A DNA stretch of 58,806 nucleotides from Acidobacteriota bacterium (GTDB lineage Bacteria > Acidobacteriota > Terriglobia > Acidiferrales > UBA7541). Within the stretch, counting starts at the first letter, position 1; each line of letters starts with the position of its first letter. The stretch spans positions 1 to 58,806 of the forward strand of contig JABDFR010000011.1 in NCBI GenBank assembly GCA_013286465.1. The letters run 5' to 3'. A model generated the notes under the pieces. It was given only the letters and a program-made list of their open reading frames with translations, had not been told where the DNA came from and made no database searches. Of the stretch, positions 34,768 through 43,241 are shown one piece after another. Both the position numbers and the translations under genes were made by a program.

Positions 34768-35525
34768 GGAATTTTCGACTCCAGCACCAATCCATCATAA
34801 GAAAGCCGCACATTCTCCGGCAGCCGCGAATTAGCCTCCTCATGCCCCAAATCATGGCAAATATGCGTAAACCAAGCCTTCCGCGGCCGCAATTCCTCCA
34901 CCAATTTCAAAGATTGCTCCACATTCGAATGCATCGGATGAGGCACATAACGCAGTGCATCCAAAATCAAATGATCCAATCCCGTCATCAATTCTTTAGA
35001 CGAATCCGGAACAGAACTAAAATCCGTCAAGTAAGCCGCATCCCCGATCCGAAATCCCAACACCGGATTTTTCCCGTGTAAAGCCGGAATCGGAAGTATC
35101 CGCGCCCCAAAAAGTTCAAAAGGCCCGTCAATCTCATGCAACTCCACGCCAGGCAAAGTACTCTCCGTAGCCACATCCTCAAAAATATAAGCAAACACCC
35201 GCTTCAAAACCGCCAATGTCCCCGCCGACCCATAAACCGGCACAGCCCCGCCCTGCTTCAAATTGAAAGGCCGGATATCATCCAGCCCCATAATGTGATC
35301 CGCATGAGCATGAGTAAAAAGCACAGCATCAAGCCGGGAAATCCCAGCCCGCAATGCCTGCGCGCGAAAATCAGGCGTGGTGTCGATCACCACATTGCGC
35401 CCAGAAAACTGGATCAAAAGGGAAGGACGAGTCCGCGAGTCGTGCGGATCCGAAGAGTGGCAAACCGCACAGGGGCAAGCAAGCGTAGGCACCCCCATAG
35501 AAGTTCCCGAACCAAGAACGATCAA
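34764..35525 (-). CDS. MBL-fold metal-dependent hydrolase (PhnP-like)
   Basis: A 253-residue metallo-beta-lactamase-fold protein. The N-terminus IVLGSGTSMGVPTLACPCAVCHSSDPHDSRTR resembles PhnP-type phosphodiesterases, including the Cys pairs before the fold. Metal ligands are seen in FTHAHADHIMGLDDIR (HxHxDH), LIPALHGKNP-like ILPIPALHGKNPVLGF, YLTDFSSVP, and THICHDLGHEE. It probably cleaves a cyclic or linear phosphodiester, but the substrate is unknown. The start is TTG at 35525 with only a weak ribosome binding site, so it is uncertain. It heads a two-gene unit with ribF. Confidence 0.88.
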   Translation of the reverse strand: MIVLGSGTSMGVPTLACPCAVCHSSDPHDSRTRPSLLIQFSGRNVVIDTTPDFRAQALRAGISRLDAVLFTHAHADHIMGLDDIRPFNLKQGGAVPVYGSAGTLAVLKRVFAYIFEDVATESTLPGVELHEIDGPFELFGARILPIPALHGKNPVLGFRIGDAAYLTDFSSVPDSSKELMTGLDHLILDALRYVPHPMHSNVEQSLKLVEELRPRKAWFTHICHDLGHEEANSRLPENVRLSYDGLVLESKIP

Positions 35526-35605
35526 TCGAAGTGGCAGCAGAGAAAAACCCCGAAGGAAAACAATCCACCAATTTGAAAAATGAATCCAAGAACGCGGCGC
35601 AACCC

Positions 35606-35631
35606 GTAGGGCCCGCGCTTTACGCCGGGCC
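35606..35631 (+). repeat. GTAG-led palindrome, family A, single copy
   Basis: Reads GTAGGGCCCGCGCTTTACGC then CGGGCC, followed by TATTTTTTC. On the + strand the hairpin and T-run would work as a terminator, but no + gene precedes it; on the minus strand it lies just after the DUF1844 gene. Confidence 0.85.
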
Positions 35632-35658
35632 TATTTTTTCCCCAAACCGAAACGCGAC

Positions 35659-36237
35659 CTACTTCCCCTTACCCCGCGCCTTCTCCGCCATAGCCGCCGC
35701 AGCCGCCTTAGAAAGCTCCATAAACGAAAGCTTCAAACTCCCAATCACCTCAAGCAACAAAGCATCATCCTCAGCCGCCAAATTCCCGCGCGTCTTCTCC
35801 CGCAACACATCCAACATATCAATCATCTCCCGCGCGCCCTCAATATCCAAAAAAGGCTGCCCGGTCCGCGGGTCGTTCATCCCCCCAAGCATAGCCGCGG
35901 CATTCCGCGCCAAAAAATCCACCAGCATCTGAAAACTACGCGAAGCCGCAGGCAAATCAGCATCCGCGGCAACCGCCGGCGCAGCCACATCCCCCGAAGC
36001 ATCGCTCACAAGCACCGGTCCAGCCGCAGCTCCAGCAGCCTTCCGTTCCGCATCCGATTTAGCAGCCGCCTCTTTAGCCGCAGCCTCCCGGGTAGCAGCA
36101 ATCTTAGCCGCCACCTCAGACTCCCGCCGGTTCTCGTCGACAACTTCCTGCCGCAAAACGCCTTCAGCCGTAAAAGGCCGCCGGTCAATCACCTTAAATG
36201 ATTCGTCGCGTTTCTCGTCATGCTTATGGTCAGCCAA
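35659..36237 (-). CDS. DUF1844-domain protein
   Basis: A 192-residue protein. The N-terminus ESFKVIDRRPFTAEG and the C-terminal helical segment FQMLVDFLARNAAAMLGGMNDPRTGQPFLDIEGAREMIDMLDVL REKT with LEVIGSLKLSFMELSK match the DUF1844 family known from Acidobacteriota and other soil bacteria; no function is established. Between them lies an Ala-rich linker (about 40-95). The start TTG at 36237 gives MADHKHDEK and has GGGAGAG well placed upstream; a GTG seven codons earlier is the alternative. It stands alone between repeats and the second kinase. Confidence 0.8.
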   Translation of the reverse strand: MADHKHDEKRDESFKVIDRRPFTAEGVLRQEVVDENRRESEVAAKIAATREAAAKEAAAKSDAERKAAGAAAGPVLVSDASGDVAAPAVAADADLPAASRSFQMLVDFLARNAAAMLGGMNDPRTGQPFLDIEGAREMIDMLDVLREKTRGNLAAEDDALLLEVIGSLKLSFMELSKAAAAAMAEKARGKGK

Positions 36238-36367
36238 GTGAACTCTCCCGAATTCCACTGCAGCAAAGTGAAGCAGTAATCAAAAAGTGTAGCACCCGGC
36301 CAACCGAGGGGACAAGCGAAGCGGAGTTCCGTACCGCAGCTACAGAGGATCTATCTACGCCGCATCC

Positions 36368-39088
36368 TCATCGCAATCCTTCCACCAGATAAATGTCAGA
36401 CAAAAATCGCCCATACCCGTACAAGAAATTCTTCCCATCCTGCGAAACCAAAACCGGCGCAATATGATCCACCCCCGCCGGATCCGAAGGCAAAATCTGC
36501 TTCCAAGGCGTCTTCTTCCCGCTAGCCAATTCCACGCGATAAACCTCCGTCGGCACTTCGCGATAGCTGTAGGCGTAAACCGATCCGCCATCTTCCGTGA
36601 ATGCGGCGACCCGGTAGCCCTCCGGAATTCCCGCAATCAATTTCGGCTCGCTACCGTCGGTTGGGTAAAGATAACCCCGGTCATCGGGGCCAATCCCCGC
36701 CACAAAGCGCCCGTCCGGAGAAATCGCAAATGAGCCCCAGAACACGCCCTCCGGCGAAACAGGCCGAGGCTTCCCACCAGAGATATCCTGAACGTAAAAT
36801 CTCACCCCATGCTTAGGCTCATTTCCGGTAAAAACAAAATGTTTCCCATCGCGCATGAAATAACCGGCCAGGTGCGAAATCCCATCCGCCGGTAATTCCC
36901 TCGGCGTGCCGGCCCCGGTAGGAAGCAAATTGATCGGCTGCAAATCGCCGACGCGTGCTGAAGCGGCCGTCTTGGCGTCCGGCGAAAGTCCGAAAGCCAA
37001 GCCATCGCCAAGCCGGACGGCCGGCGATCCATCCGTCTTGCGCAGATAAACTGCATAGGTCGCGCCGCCTCCTTCGCCCGTCTCGGTGAAGAGCGCCTCG
37101 GTGCCATCCAAACTGAAATCCGCGAGCGTCGAGAAATCAAACCACGAGAGATCGCGCTCGCGGCCCTTCTCCGGCACGTAAACCATTCCTTCGCGCGGCG
37201 TATCGCGCCCCAACAACATCCGTCCATCCTTATAAATGTCGTGAATCGTCAATTCGCCCGGCACGCGCGCCACCAAGCGGTCGTGGCCCGAAAGATCCGT
37301 GGCATAGAGCGAGCGCGCGAATCCAACTTCCGTAGCCGTGAAGTAAATATCGTTTCCAGCGGGAGCCCATGCCAGTCCCAGCGTGCTCTCCCAATGTTTC
37401 CCGAGCGGCGTGCGCTTTCCGCTCATGTCCATTACGGTGATCACTCCGCCGTCGTCGCCCGGCGTGGGATGATCGATGAACGCGATTTGATCGCCTTTGG
37501 GCGAAACGCGCATGTGGCTGACCCAGCCATCTGCCTCATACAGTACCTTGCCGATCGGATACTCGATGTGATTGCGCCCGCCCACATTGCGAACCACCGC
37601 TAAATTCGTCCCGTCACTCGACCAGTCCGCCCCCAAAACATTTTCGAGCATCTCGCGCGGCGCCCCTCCGGTCAGCGGTACGCGCGCCAGCGTACCGCTG
37701 TCGGTGAACGCATCCGCGGGATGGCTATGCAACATCACCGCCAGCTCGCCCGCGGACGAAATCGACAGCACTTCCGAATCCGGTATTCCCAAAGGCTGCG
37801 ACTGCGGGCTCTCTTTCCGCGTGGTAAAAATCTCCGGAGGATTTCCTTCCCAAGCCGCGCTGTAAATCATCGTCTGGCCGTCAGGCCCAAAACGCGCGGC
37901 CCGAATCGTCCCGCGCCTGAAGGTAAGCTGCTGATATTCAGCCGGCGGTGAGGCAGTCGAGCGTTTCCCATCCATCACGCCTACGACGAATGCCACCGCC
38001 GCCACAACGCCACCCACGATCACTCCGATCGCCAGCCATCTCGGGAACTTGTTCCCCGTCGACGCGGCGGCGTCGGGAGTCGATTTCCATTGTGTATTCG
38101 CCTGTGAAGATTCCCGCGCAGCAGCGCCTGAACCGGTGGCCGCCACACTTTGCGAAGATCCAGAATCGCCCGCAGCCTTCGTTCGCGTGCTAGCCGCGTG
38201 CCCCGATCCGCTCTCGCGCTTCAATCGCTTCAAACTAGCTTCGAGTTCCGCTGCGGTCTGATAACGCAGCGATGCATCCTTTTCCATCGCCGTATCAATA
38301 ATTTCCTCAAGTTTCGGTGGCAATTCCGGTTTGAGAGCTAGCGGCGATTCCGGCTCAGCATGCAAAATCGAATCAAACACCACTCCCGAAGTCTTCCCAG
38401 AAAACGCCTGCCGCCCGGTAGCCATCTCGTAGAGCACCACACCAAAACTAAAAACGTCGGTGCGCGCATCAAGCTCTTCGCCGCGCACCTGCTCCGGCGA
38501 CATATACGCAATCGTCCCGACCGCCGCCCCGGGATTCGTCAACGCCTTCTCAATCGCGCCTTCCGTAGCATCCGCGTCCGCGCCAGCTCTGCGCGGTATA
38601 TGGCTCAATTTCGCCAATCCAAAATCCAAAATTTTCGCCTGCCCACGCTTGGTAATAAAAACATTTGCCGGCTTAACGTCGCGGTGAATGATCCCCTGCG
38701 CATGCGCCGCATCGAGCCCATCCGCAATCTGAATCCCCAATTCCAGAATCTGCGTAAGCGGCAGCGCCCCAGTTTCGATGCGGTGTTTGAGGGTGAGCCC
38801 GTCGAGGAATTCCATGGCGATGAACGCGCGTCCATCGTCTTCGCCAACATCGTAGATCGTGCAAATATTCGGATGATTTAGCGCCGAAGCTGCCTGCGCC
38901 TCGCGCCGAAACCGCTCCAGCGCCTGCGCATCCCGCACCAATTCGTCAGGAAGGAATTTCAACGCCACAGCCCGGTGCAGCCGGGTATCCTCAGCTTTAT
39001 AAACCACACCCATCCCGCCGCCGCCCAATTTCTCCAGGATGCGGTAATGCGACACACTCCGCCCAACAAGAGAAGCAGATTCACTCAT
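36368..39088 (-). CDS. Membrane-anchored Ser/Thr protein kinase with beta-propeller domain
   Basis: A 906-residue paralogue of the kinase at 15.4 kb. The kinase domain (about 12-275) has [42 protein letters not shown] and [17 protein letters not shown] transmembrane helix lies near 350-372 (WLAIGVIVGGVVAAVAFVVGV). The outer part is a TolB/WD40-type propeller with repeated blades (FGPDGQTMIYSA, WSSDGTNLAVV, VSPKGDQIAFID, ISPDGRFVAGIG). The ligand is unknown. ATG at 39088 is chosen because the promoter -10 ends eight bases upstream; the frame from 39115 is rejected. Confidence 0.93.
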   Translation of the reverse strand: MSESASLVGRSVSHYRILEKLGGGGMGVVYKAEDTRLHRAVALKFLPDELVRDAQALERFRREAQAASALNHPNICTIYDVGEDDGRAFIAMEFLDGLTLKHRIETGALPLTQILELGIQIADGLDAAHAQGIIHRDVKPANVFITKRGQAKILDFGLAKLSHIPRRAGADADATEGAIEKALTNPGAAVGTIAYMSPEQVRGEELDARTDVFSFGVVLYEMATGRQAFSGKTSGVVFDSILHAEPESPLALKPELPPKLEEIIDTAMEKDASLRYQTAAELEASLKRLKRESGSGHAASTRTKAAGDSGSSQSVAATGSGAAARESSQANTQWKSTPDAAASTGNKFPRWLAIGVIVGGVVAAVAFVVGVMDGKRSTASPPAEYQQLTFRRGTIRAARFGPDGQTMIYSAAWEGNPPEIFTTRKESPQSQPLGIPDSEVLSISSAGELAVMLHSHPADAFTDSGTLARVPLTGGAPREMLENVLGADWSSDGTNLAVVRNVGGRNHIEYPIGKVLYEADGWVSHMRVSPKGDQIAFIDHPTPGDDGGVITVMDMSGKRTPLGKHWESTLGLAWAPAGNDIYFTATEVGFARSLYATDLSGHDRLVARVPGELTIHDIYKDGRMLLGRDTPREGMVYVPEKGRERDLSWFDFSTLADFSLDGTEALFTETGEGGGATYAVYLRKTDGSPAVRLGDGLAFGLSPDAKTAASARVGDLQPINLLPTGAGTPRELPADGISHLAGYFMRDGKHFVFTGNEPKHGVRFYVQDISGGKPRPVSPEGVFWGSFAISPDGRFVAGIGPDDRGYLYPTDGSEPKLIAGIPEGYRVAAFTEDGGSVYAYSYREVPTEVYRVELASGKKTPWKQILPSDPAGVDHIAPVLVSQDGKNFLYGYGRFLSDIYLVEGLR

Positions 39089-39096
39089 AGGGCGGA

Positions 39097-39125
39097 ATAG
39101 TAGGACGCCCCACAATTCAAGTCAA
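39097..39125 (-). promoter_or_regulatory. Promoter of the propeller kinase gene, near-leaderless
   Basis: On the minus strand TTGACT (39125-39120), 17 bp, TACTAT (39102-39097), with only eight bases before the ATG. This is the same arrangement as at the other kinase gene (15361-15389), including the TTGACT hexamer. Confidence 0.7.
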
Positions 39126-39149
39126 CGCAAGCCGAACCCGGCGAAACCC

Positions 39150-39185
39150 GTACGGCCGGTGCTTTACGCCGGGCCTCTTCGTGCA
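39150..39185 (+). repeat. Family A palindrome, diverged single copy
   Basis: Reads GTACGGCCGGTGCTTTACGC then CGGGCCTCTTCGTGC; the foot is GTAC, not GTAG. It lies between the lipoprotein gene and the kinase gene. Confidence 0.75.
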
Positions 39186-39212
39186 AGATCACACCGAGCA
39201 CCAATCAGCTGA

Positions 39213-39476
39213 TTAATCCCGCACGCAGACGGTTCGGCCATTGTCCTCGCGCTCATGCTCTCCAGCCGGGCAAGCGGCATGCTGATCCTGCCGCTCCCGC
39301 TCTCGATCTTTATCGCGGTCCGCGTCTCGATTTCGATCGGCATCGCGTCCCGCCGCTCCAGGATCCCCAGCCGGCCCCTGCGGACCCGCCGGTCCCGGCA
39401 CAGCCGCCGGCGCCGCCGCACAACCTGCCACTAGAAATACCAACAAAAACACACCAATCGCAAACGAAGGCTTCAT
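39213..39476 (-). CDS. Small collagen-like lipoprotein with a charged repeat
   Basis: From ATG at 39476 (AAGGAG upstream) the protein has 87 residues. A signal sequence with lipobox LVAGC (Cys18) is followed by AAAPAAVPGPAGPQGPAGDP GAAG, a short collagen-type Gly-x-y run, then a segment of alternating Arg/Asp/Lys/Glu (RDADRNRDADRDKDRERERQ) and a Cys-containing end (CPAGEHEREDNGRTVC). It is probably anchored on the outer membrane. No function is known. The longer frame from 39587 is not supported. Confidence 0.65.
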   Translation of the reverse strand: MKPSFAIGVFLLVFLVAGCAAAPAAVPGPAGPQGPAGDPGAAGRDADRNRDADRDKDRERERQDQHAACPAGEHEREDNGRTVCVRD

Positions 39477-39797
39477 CAAAATTCTCCTTTGTGAGGTCGT
39501 TTCAGGCAAACCGCCGCCAAAGCAAACGAGTGCACATGGAAGTAATGATACGCAGAGCGCATAGCAAGCCGCTGTTCCAATCAGCACAGTAGTCAGACAG
39601 GCAGGAACGACGCCCGAAGACGCAGTTCAATTCCAATCAGCACAAATGCGTTAGCGCCGCTGGCGAAAAGCGCGCTTGTTCGATGAGATTGATCGATAAG
39701 CCTGGTTTTTAGTCTTTTGACCTACTCTGAAATCTCAAATTTGAAATTTGAAATTTCCGTTTCCGTCGTCTTCTGCTTCTGATTTTGTCTTCGCGTG
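39477..39797. other. Gap of 321 bases with an AT-rich repeat
   Basis: No gene is seen. CCAATCAGCACA occurs twice (near 39576 and 39632). At 39726-39759 is an AT-rich element, TCTGAAATCTCAAATTTG then AAATTTGAAATTTCCG, which recurs beyond the next gene at 41284-41318. Confidence 0.6.
39726..39759 (+). repeat. AT-rich direct repeat, copy 1
   Basis: Contains TGAAATTTGAAATTTCCG-like sequence, strongly AT-rich in a GC-rich background. Same orientation as copy 2 at 41284-41318; together they bracket the MBL-rhodanese gene. Confidence 0.75.
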
Positions 39798-41201
39798 CTA
39801 ACTTTGCGCCCTGTCAATCGGCAACCCCGCAGACTCCCATGCCGCGATCCCTCCAGCAATTTCCCCAACAGACGCAAATCCGCGCCCCTTCAATAAACTA
39901 GCCGCGATCGAAGATCGATACCCGCCAGCGCAGTAAACCAGCAGCTCACGATCCTTAGGTAGTTCCTTCGCGCGTTCCATCAAGTGATTCAGTGGCACAC
40001 TCAAACTGCCGCCAATAAATTTCTGCTCGCGCTCGCGCGGCGTACGGACGTCAACAGCGAGCGGCGCTTCACCAGAAGCCATTACCTCCGCCACAAACTG
40101 CGGACTCAAGCGCTCGACAGATCCAATCAAATCAGGCCGCGCCTCCAAACTCTGCAACCCGCCGCTCAAAAATCCAGCCACATGATCAAATCCAATCCGC
40201 CCCAAACGCACCGCCGATTCGCTCTCCCGCCCAGGCGCCGCAATAATCACAATCGGATGCTCGTGATCCAAAACCGTCCCAGCCCAAGTCGCATACTGCC
40301 CGCCCAACCCAATATTGATGCTGCCAATCAAATGCGCCGCGCCAAATTCCTCCGCATCCCGCGTATCCAAAATCTGCGCCCCCTCCGCCTGCAGTTTCAA
40401 AATCGGGTCCAGCGAAAGCGGTGTCAACTCGCGCTCCAGCGCCACGTCCAGCGTCTGCCGCTCCTTACTATTCAAAACCGCGTCATAAACAAAATAAGGC
40501 GGCGCCTCCGGCTGATCCGCAGTCACGATGTCAATAAACGCCTGCTTGCCCATAGGCTGCAGCGCATAATTCACCCGCCGCTGATCGCCGATCGTAGAAA
40601 CCGTCTCCTTGCTGATGGCCTTCCCGCAAAGCGACCCCGCCCCATGCGCCGGATAAACCAAACAAGCTTCCGGCAATTTCATCAATTTCGACTGCAAAGA
40701 ATCGTAGAGCATCCCGCCAAGATCGACAGCCGACCAACCCAGCGCCGCCCGCAAATCCGGCCGCCCCACATCTCCAATAAATAAAGTATCGCCAGTCAAA
40801 ACCGCCCAAGGCTCAGAAGCGCTCTTCTCCAAATCGAAAACAAGAATCGAAATCGATTCCGGCGTATGCCCAGGCGTTTCAAGCCCCGCCAATCGCACGC
40901 GCCCAAATTCAATCGCCCCACCATCGCCCAGCGGCACAAATCGATACTCAGCCTTAGCCCGCGCCCCCAAATAAATCGTAGCCCCCGCCCGATCCCGCAA
41001 TTCCAAATGCCCAGCCACAAAATCCGCGTGCAAATGCGTCAAAATCACATGCTTGATCTGCAATGAATGCTCCGCCGCAAAAGTAAGATACCGCTCAATA
41101 TCCCGCTGCGGATCAACCACGACAGCGATCCCAGTCGATTCATCCCCAATCAAATAAGAAGCATGCGCCAAACAATTCAAATAAAACTGCTGCAAAATCA
41201 T
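39798..41201 (-). CDS. MBL-fold hydrolase fused to two rhodanese domains (persulfide dioxygenase-like)
   Basis: From ATG at 41201 (GGAGGT upstream) a 467-residue protein. The MBL domain (about 1-240) resembles ETHE1/Blh-type persulfide dioxygenases: AVVVDPQRDIERYL, ILTHLHADFVAGHLEL, ETPGHTPESISIL, LTGDTLFIGDVGRPDLR and VYPAHGAGSLCG. Two rhodanese domains follow (about 265-360, lacking an evident Cys, and about 370-467 with the active loop LVYCAGGYRSS). Such fusions act in sulfide and glutathione-persulfide oxidation or sulfur transfer. The gene is alone, bracketed by AT-rich direct repeats. Confidence 0.9.
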   Translation of the reverse strand: MILQQFYLNCLAHASYLIGDESTGIAVVVDPQRDIERYLTFAAEHSLQIKHVILTHLHADFVAGHLELRDRAGATIYLGARAKAEYRFVPLGDGGAIEFGRVRLAGLETPGHTPESISILVFDLEKSASEPWAVLTGDTLFIGDVGRPDLRAALGWSAVDLGGMLYDSLQSKLMKLPEACLVYPAHGAGSLCGKAISKETVSTIGDQRRVNYALQPMGKQAFIDIVTADQPEAPPYFVYDAVLNSKERQTLDVALERELTPLSLDPILKLQAEGAQILDTRDAEEFGAAHLIGSINIGLGGQYATWAGTVLDHEHPIVIIAAPGRESESAVRLGRIGFDHVAGFLSGGLQSLEARPDLIGSVERLSPQFVAEVMASGEAPLAVDVRTPREREQKFIGGSLSVPLNHLMERAKELPKDRELLVYCAGGYRSSIAASLLKGRGFASVGEIAGGIAAWESAGLPIDRAQS

Positions 41202-41283
41202 GCGAAAACCTCCCTGACCCATTGCAAGCCGACCGCCCGAACCTGCTGTTTGGCTGCGGGATCTGCATTTGCCGTTTCTTCAA

Positions 41284-41318
41284 TCTGAAATTCTCAAATC
41301 TGAAATTTGAAATTTCCG
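41284..41318 (+). repeat. AT-rich direct repeat, copy 2
   Basis: TCTGAAATTCTCAAATCTG then AAATTTGAAATTTCCG, nearly the same as 39726-39759 and in the same orientation, about 1.56 kb away, upstream of the MBL-rhodanese start. Confidence 0.75.
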
Positions 41319-41444
41319 AAGCCCTTTGCGGCCCCAACTATGGTCCCTCCCGCCGACCTTCGCAACCCTCCTTTTCCCATCATTCTTGTCATTTGTCACG
41401 CCGTGCCGTAAATTGTCCGTTCAACAGGAGCCCAGCTACTAACC

Positions 41445-42365
41445 TTGTCCCGAGCCCATCCACGCCGCCCATCGAAAAAGAAATCACCGGCAAAAAATAA
41501 TCCGCGCCGCAAACAATCAACGAAGCGCCCGCCGGCAGGAAAACTCTTCGAGGACCTCCTAGCCCTGCAAGCCCGCCTACGCGCCCCCAACGGCTGCCCC
41601 TGGGACCGCGAACAAACCCACACAACATTACGCACCTTCCTACTAGAAGAAACCCACGAAGTCCTGGACGCCATGGACTCCGGCGATCCCAAAAAATTCT
41701 CGAGCGAACTAGGCGACCTCCTCCTGCAAATCATCTTCCACGCCCTGATCGCCAGCGAATCCAACCAATTCGAAATCCGCGACGTGATCCAATCCATCCA
41801 CGAAAAAATGGTTCGCCGCCACCCCCACGTCTTCGCCAAAGTAAAAGCCAAAACCTCCGCCCAAGTCCTAAAAAACTGGGAGCAACTAAAATCCGAAGAG
41901 CGCCGCAAAGAAAACGGGGCAGGGAAGCCCACGCCAAAAAAGGATTCCATCCTAAGCAGCGTCCCGAAAGCATTACCAGCCCTGATGGAAGCCCATCAAA
42001 TCACCAGACGCGCCGCCAACATAGGCTTCGACTGGAATAAAATCGAAGAACTCCTCGAGAAGCTGACCGAGGAGACTGAGGAAATACGCGACGCTCTGAA
42101 ATCGTCGGCCACGAATGCGCAATCGAGCGAAGCCGTAACCGAAGAAATCGGCGACCTACTATTCACCGCCGCCAATCTAGCCCGCTTCGCCGGCCTAGAT
42201 CCCGAACTCACCCTAAAAAAAGCGAATCAAAAATTCACCACCCGCTTCCAATGGATGGAACAAGAAGCCCAACGCCGCGGCCACACGCTAGCCCAAACCC
42301 CGCGCGAAAAAATGGAAGATCTATGGAATCAGTCCAAAGCCCAGCGCAAACCGCAGCAGGCATAG
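41445..42365 (+). CDS. mazG: Nucleoside triphosphate pyrophosphohydrolase MazG
   Basis: All-alpha NTP pyrophosphatase that hydrolyses NTPs and dNTPs to monophosphates, a housecleaning and stress-response function. Two MazG domains are present: LRAPNGCPWDREQTHTTLRTFLLEETHEVLDAM (about residues 45-77) with ELGDLLLQIIFHA carrying the EExxE/ExxD metal-binding residues, and a second at about 200-270 (LTEETEEIRDAL, VTEEIGDLLFTAANLARF). There is a basic N-terminal extension of about 30 residues (Lys/Arg/Pro-rich) from the TTG start at 41445, so the true start could be later. It overlaps the following GNAT gene by 43 bases. Confidence 0.94.
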   Translation: MSRAHPRRPSKKKSPAKNNPRRKQSTKRPPAGKLFEDLLALQARLRAPNGCPWDREQTHTTLRTFLLEETHEVLDAMDSGDPKKFSSELGDLLLQIIFHALIASESNQFEIRDVIQSIHEKMVRRHPHVFAKVKAKTSAQVLKNWEQLKSEERRKENGAGKPTPKKDSILSSVPKALPALMEAHQITRRAANIGFDWNKIEELLEKLTEETEEIRDALKSSATNAQSSEAVTEEIGDLLFTAANLARFAGLDPELTLKKANQKFTTRFQWMEQEAQRRGHTLAQTPREKMEDLWNQSKAQRKPQQA

Positions 42366-43126
42366 AAGTCCGCCTCTGCCACACGCTCGCCGAATACGAA
42401 GACTGCCTGCGCCTCGAGCAAATCACCTGGGGCACCGGCATCCTAGTCCCCACGGCAATTTTCGTAGTAGCGCAAGAAACCGGCGGCCAAATCATCGGCG
42501 CCTTCAACAAAAACGAAATGGTAGGCTTCACTCTAGCCCTAGCCGCAATCCACGAAGGCCACCCGTCACTACATTCCCACATGACCGCGGTCCTAGAGCC
42601 CTATCGCGACAAAGGTGTAGGCCGCGCCCTGAAATTATTCCAACGCCAAGAAGCCCTCTCCCGCAAAATCCACCTGGTAGAATGGACCTACGATCCCCTA
42701 GAACTAAAAAACGCCCGCTTCAACCTAATCCGCCTAGGCGCAATCATCCGCCGCATGATCCCCAACTGCTACGGCATAACCGACAGCCCGCTCCACAAAG
42801 GCATGCCCACAGATCGCCTGGTAGCCGAATGGTGGCTAGATTCACCCAGGGTAAGTCGCATCGTAACCGGCGGATCGCCGGAAGTGGGCTCACGAACGGA
42901 ATTCACCCGCGTCTCAATCCCAAACAACATCGCCGATCTACGCACAAAAGATCGCCCAGACGCCGAAAGAATTCAAACGCAAGTCCGCGAACAATTCGAA
43001 TCCAATTTCGCAAAGAAGATGGTAGTAACCGCAATCGAGTCAAATCCAACAACAACGGATTACATCCTCCAACCACAATCTCAAATCGCGCAGGATATCT
43101 TTCCGTCACAGGAGCGAAGCGAGTGA
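42323..43126 (+). CDS. GNAT-superfamily acyltransferase (COG3375-like)
   Basis: Starting at ATG 42323, inside the mazG end, the protein has 267 residues. The GNAT core spans about residues 20-170: VRLCHTLAEYEDCLRLEQITWG, IFVVAQETGGQIIGAF, GFTLALAAIHEGHPSLHSHMTAVLEPYRDKGVGRALKLFQRQEA (acetyl-CoA-binding loop RDKGVG) and IHLVEWTYDPLELKNARFNLIRLGA. This type is often found next to o-succinylbenzoate synthase-like genes, as here (menC-like gene 116 bases downstream). In Geobacillus such a neighbour was shown to be a D-amino acid N-succinyltransferase, so that activity is a reasonable guess. Confidence 0.85.
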   Translation: MESVQSPAQTAAGIEVRLCHTLAEYEDCLRLEQITWGTGILVPTAIFVVAQETGGQIIGAFNKNEMVGFTLALAAIHEGHPSLHSHMTAVLEPYRDKGVGRALKLFQRQEALSRKIHLVEWTYDPLELKNARFNLIRLGAIIRRMIPNCYGITDSPLHKGMPTDRLVAEWWLDSPRVSRIVTGGSPEVGSRTEFTRVSIPNNIADLRTKDRPDAERIQTQVREQFESNFAKKMVVTAIESNPTTTDYILQPQSQIAQDIFPSQERSE

Positions 43127-43138
43127 GCCTTAGACTTT

Positions 43139-43167
43139 GTAGGGGCGGGCCTTTAGCCCCGCCCGCC
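43139..43167 (+). repeat. GTAG-led palindrome, family B
   Basis: Reads GTAGGGGCGGGCCTTTAGCC then CCGCCCGCC and GTTCGGCCCC, between the GNAT and menC-like genes. Confidence 0.88.
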
Positions 43168-43241
43168 GTTCGGCCCCGCATCAAGCCGTTGCCTTTGACG
43201 TTGAATTCTGTTTCACCACGGCGAAAATCCCACCAATCCCC

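Noticed and set aside
35606-35640. Terminator function of the family A palindrome with T-run on the + strand
   Set aside because: No + strand gene ends nearby; the T-run is probably incidental to the repeat's position.
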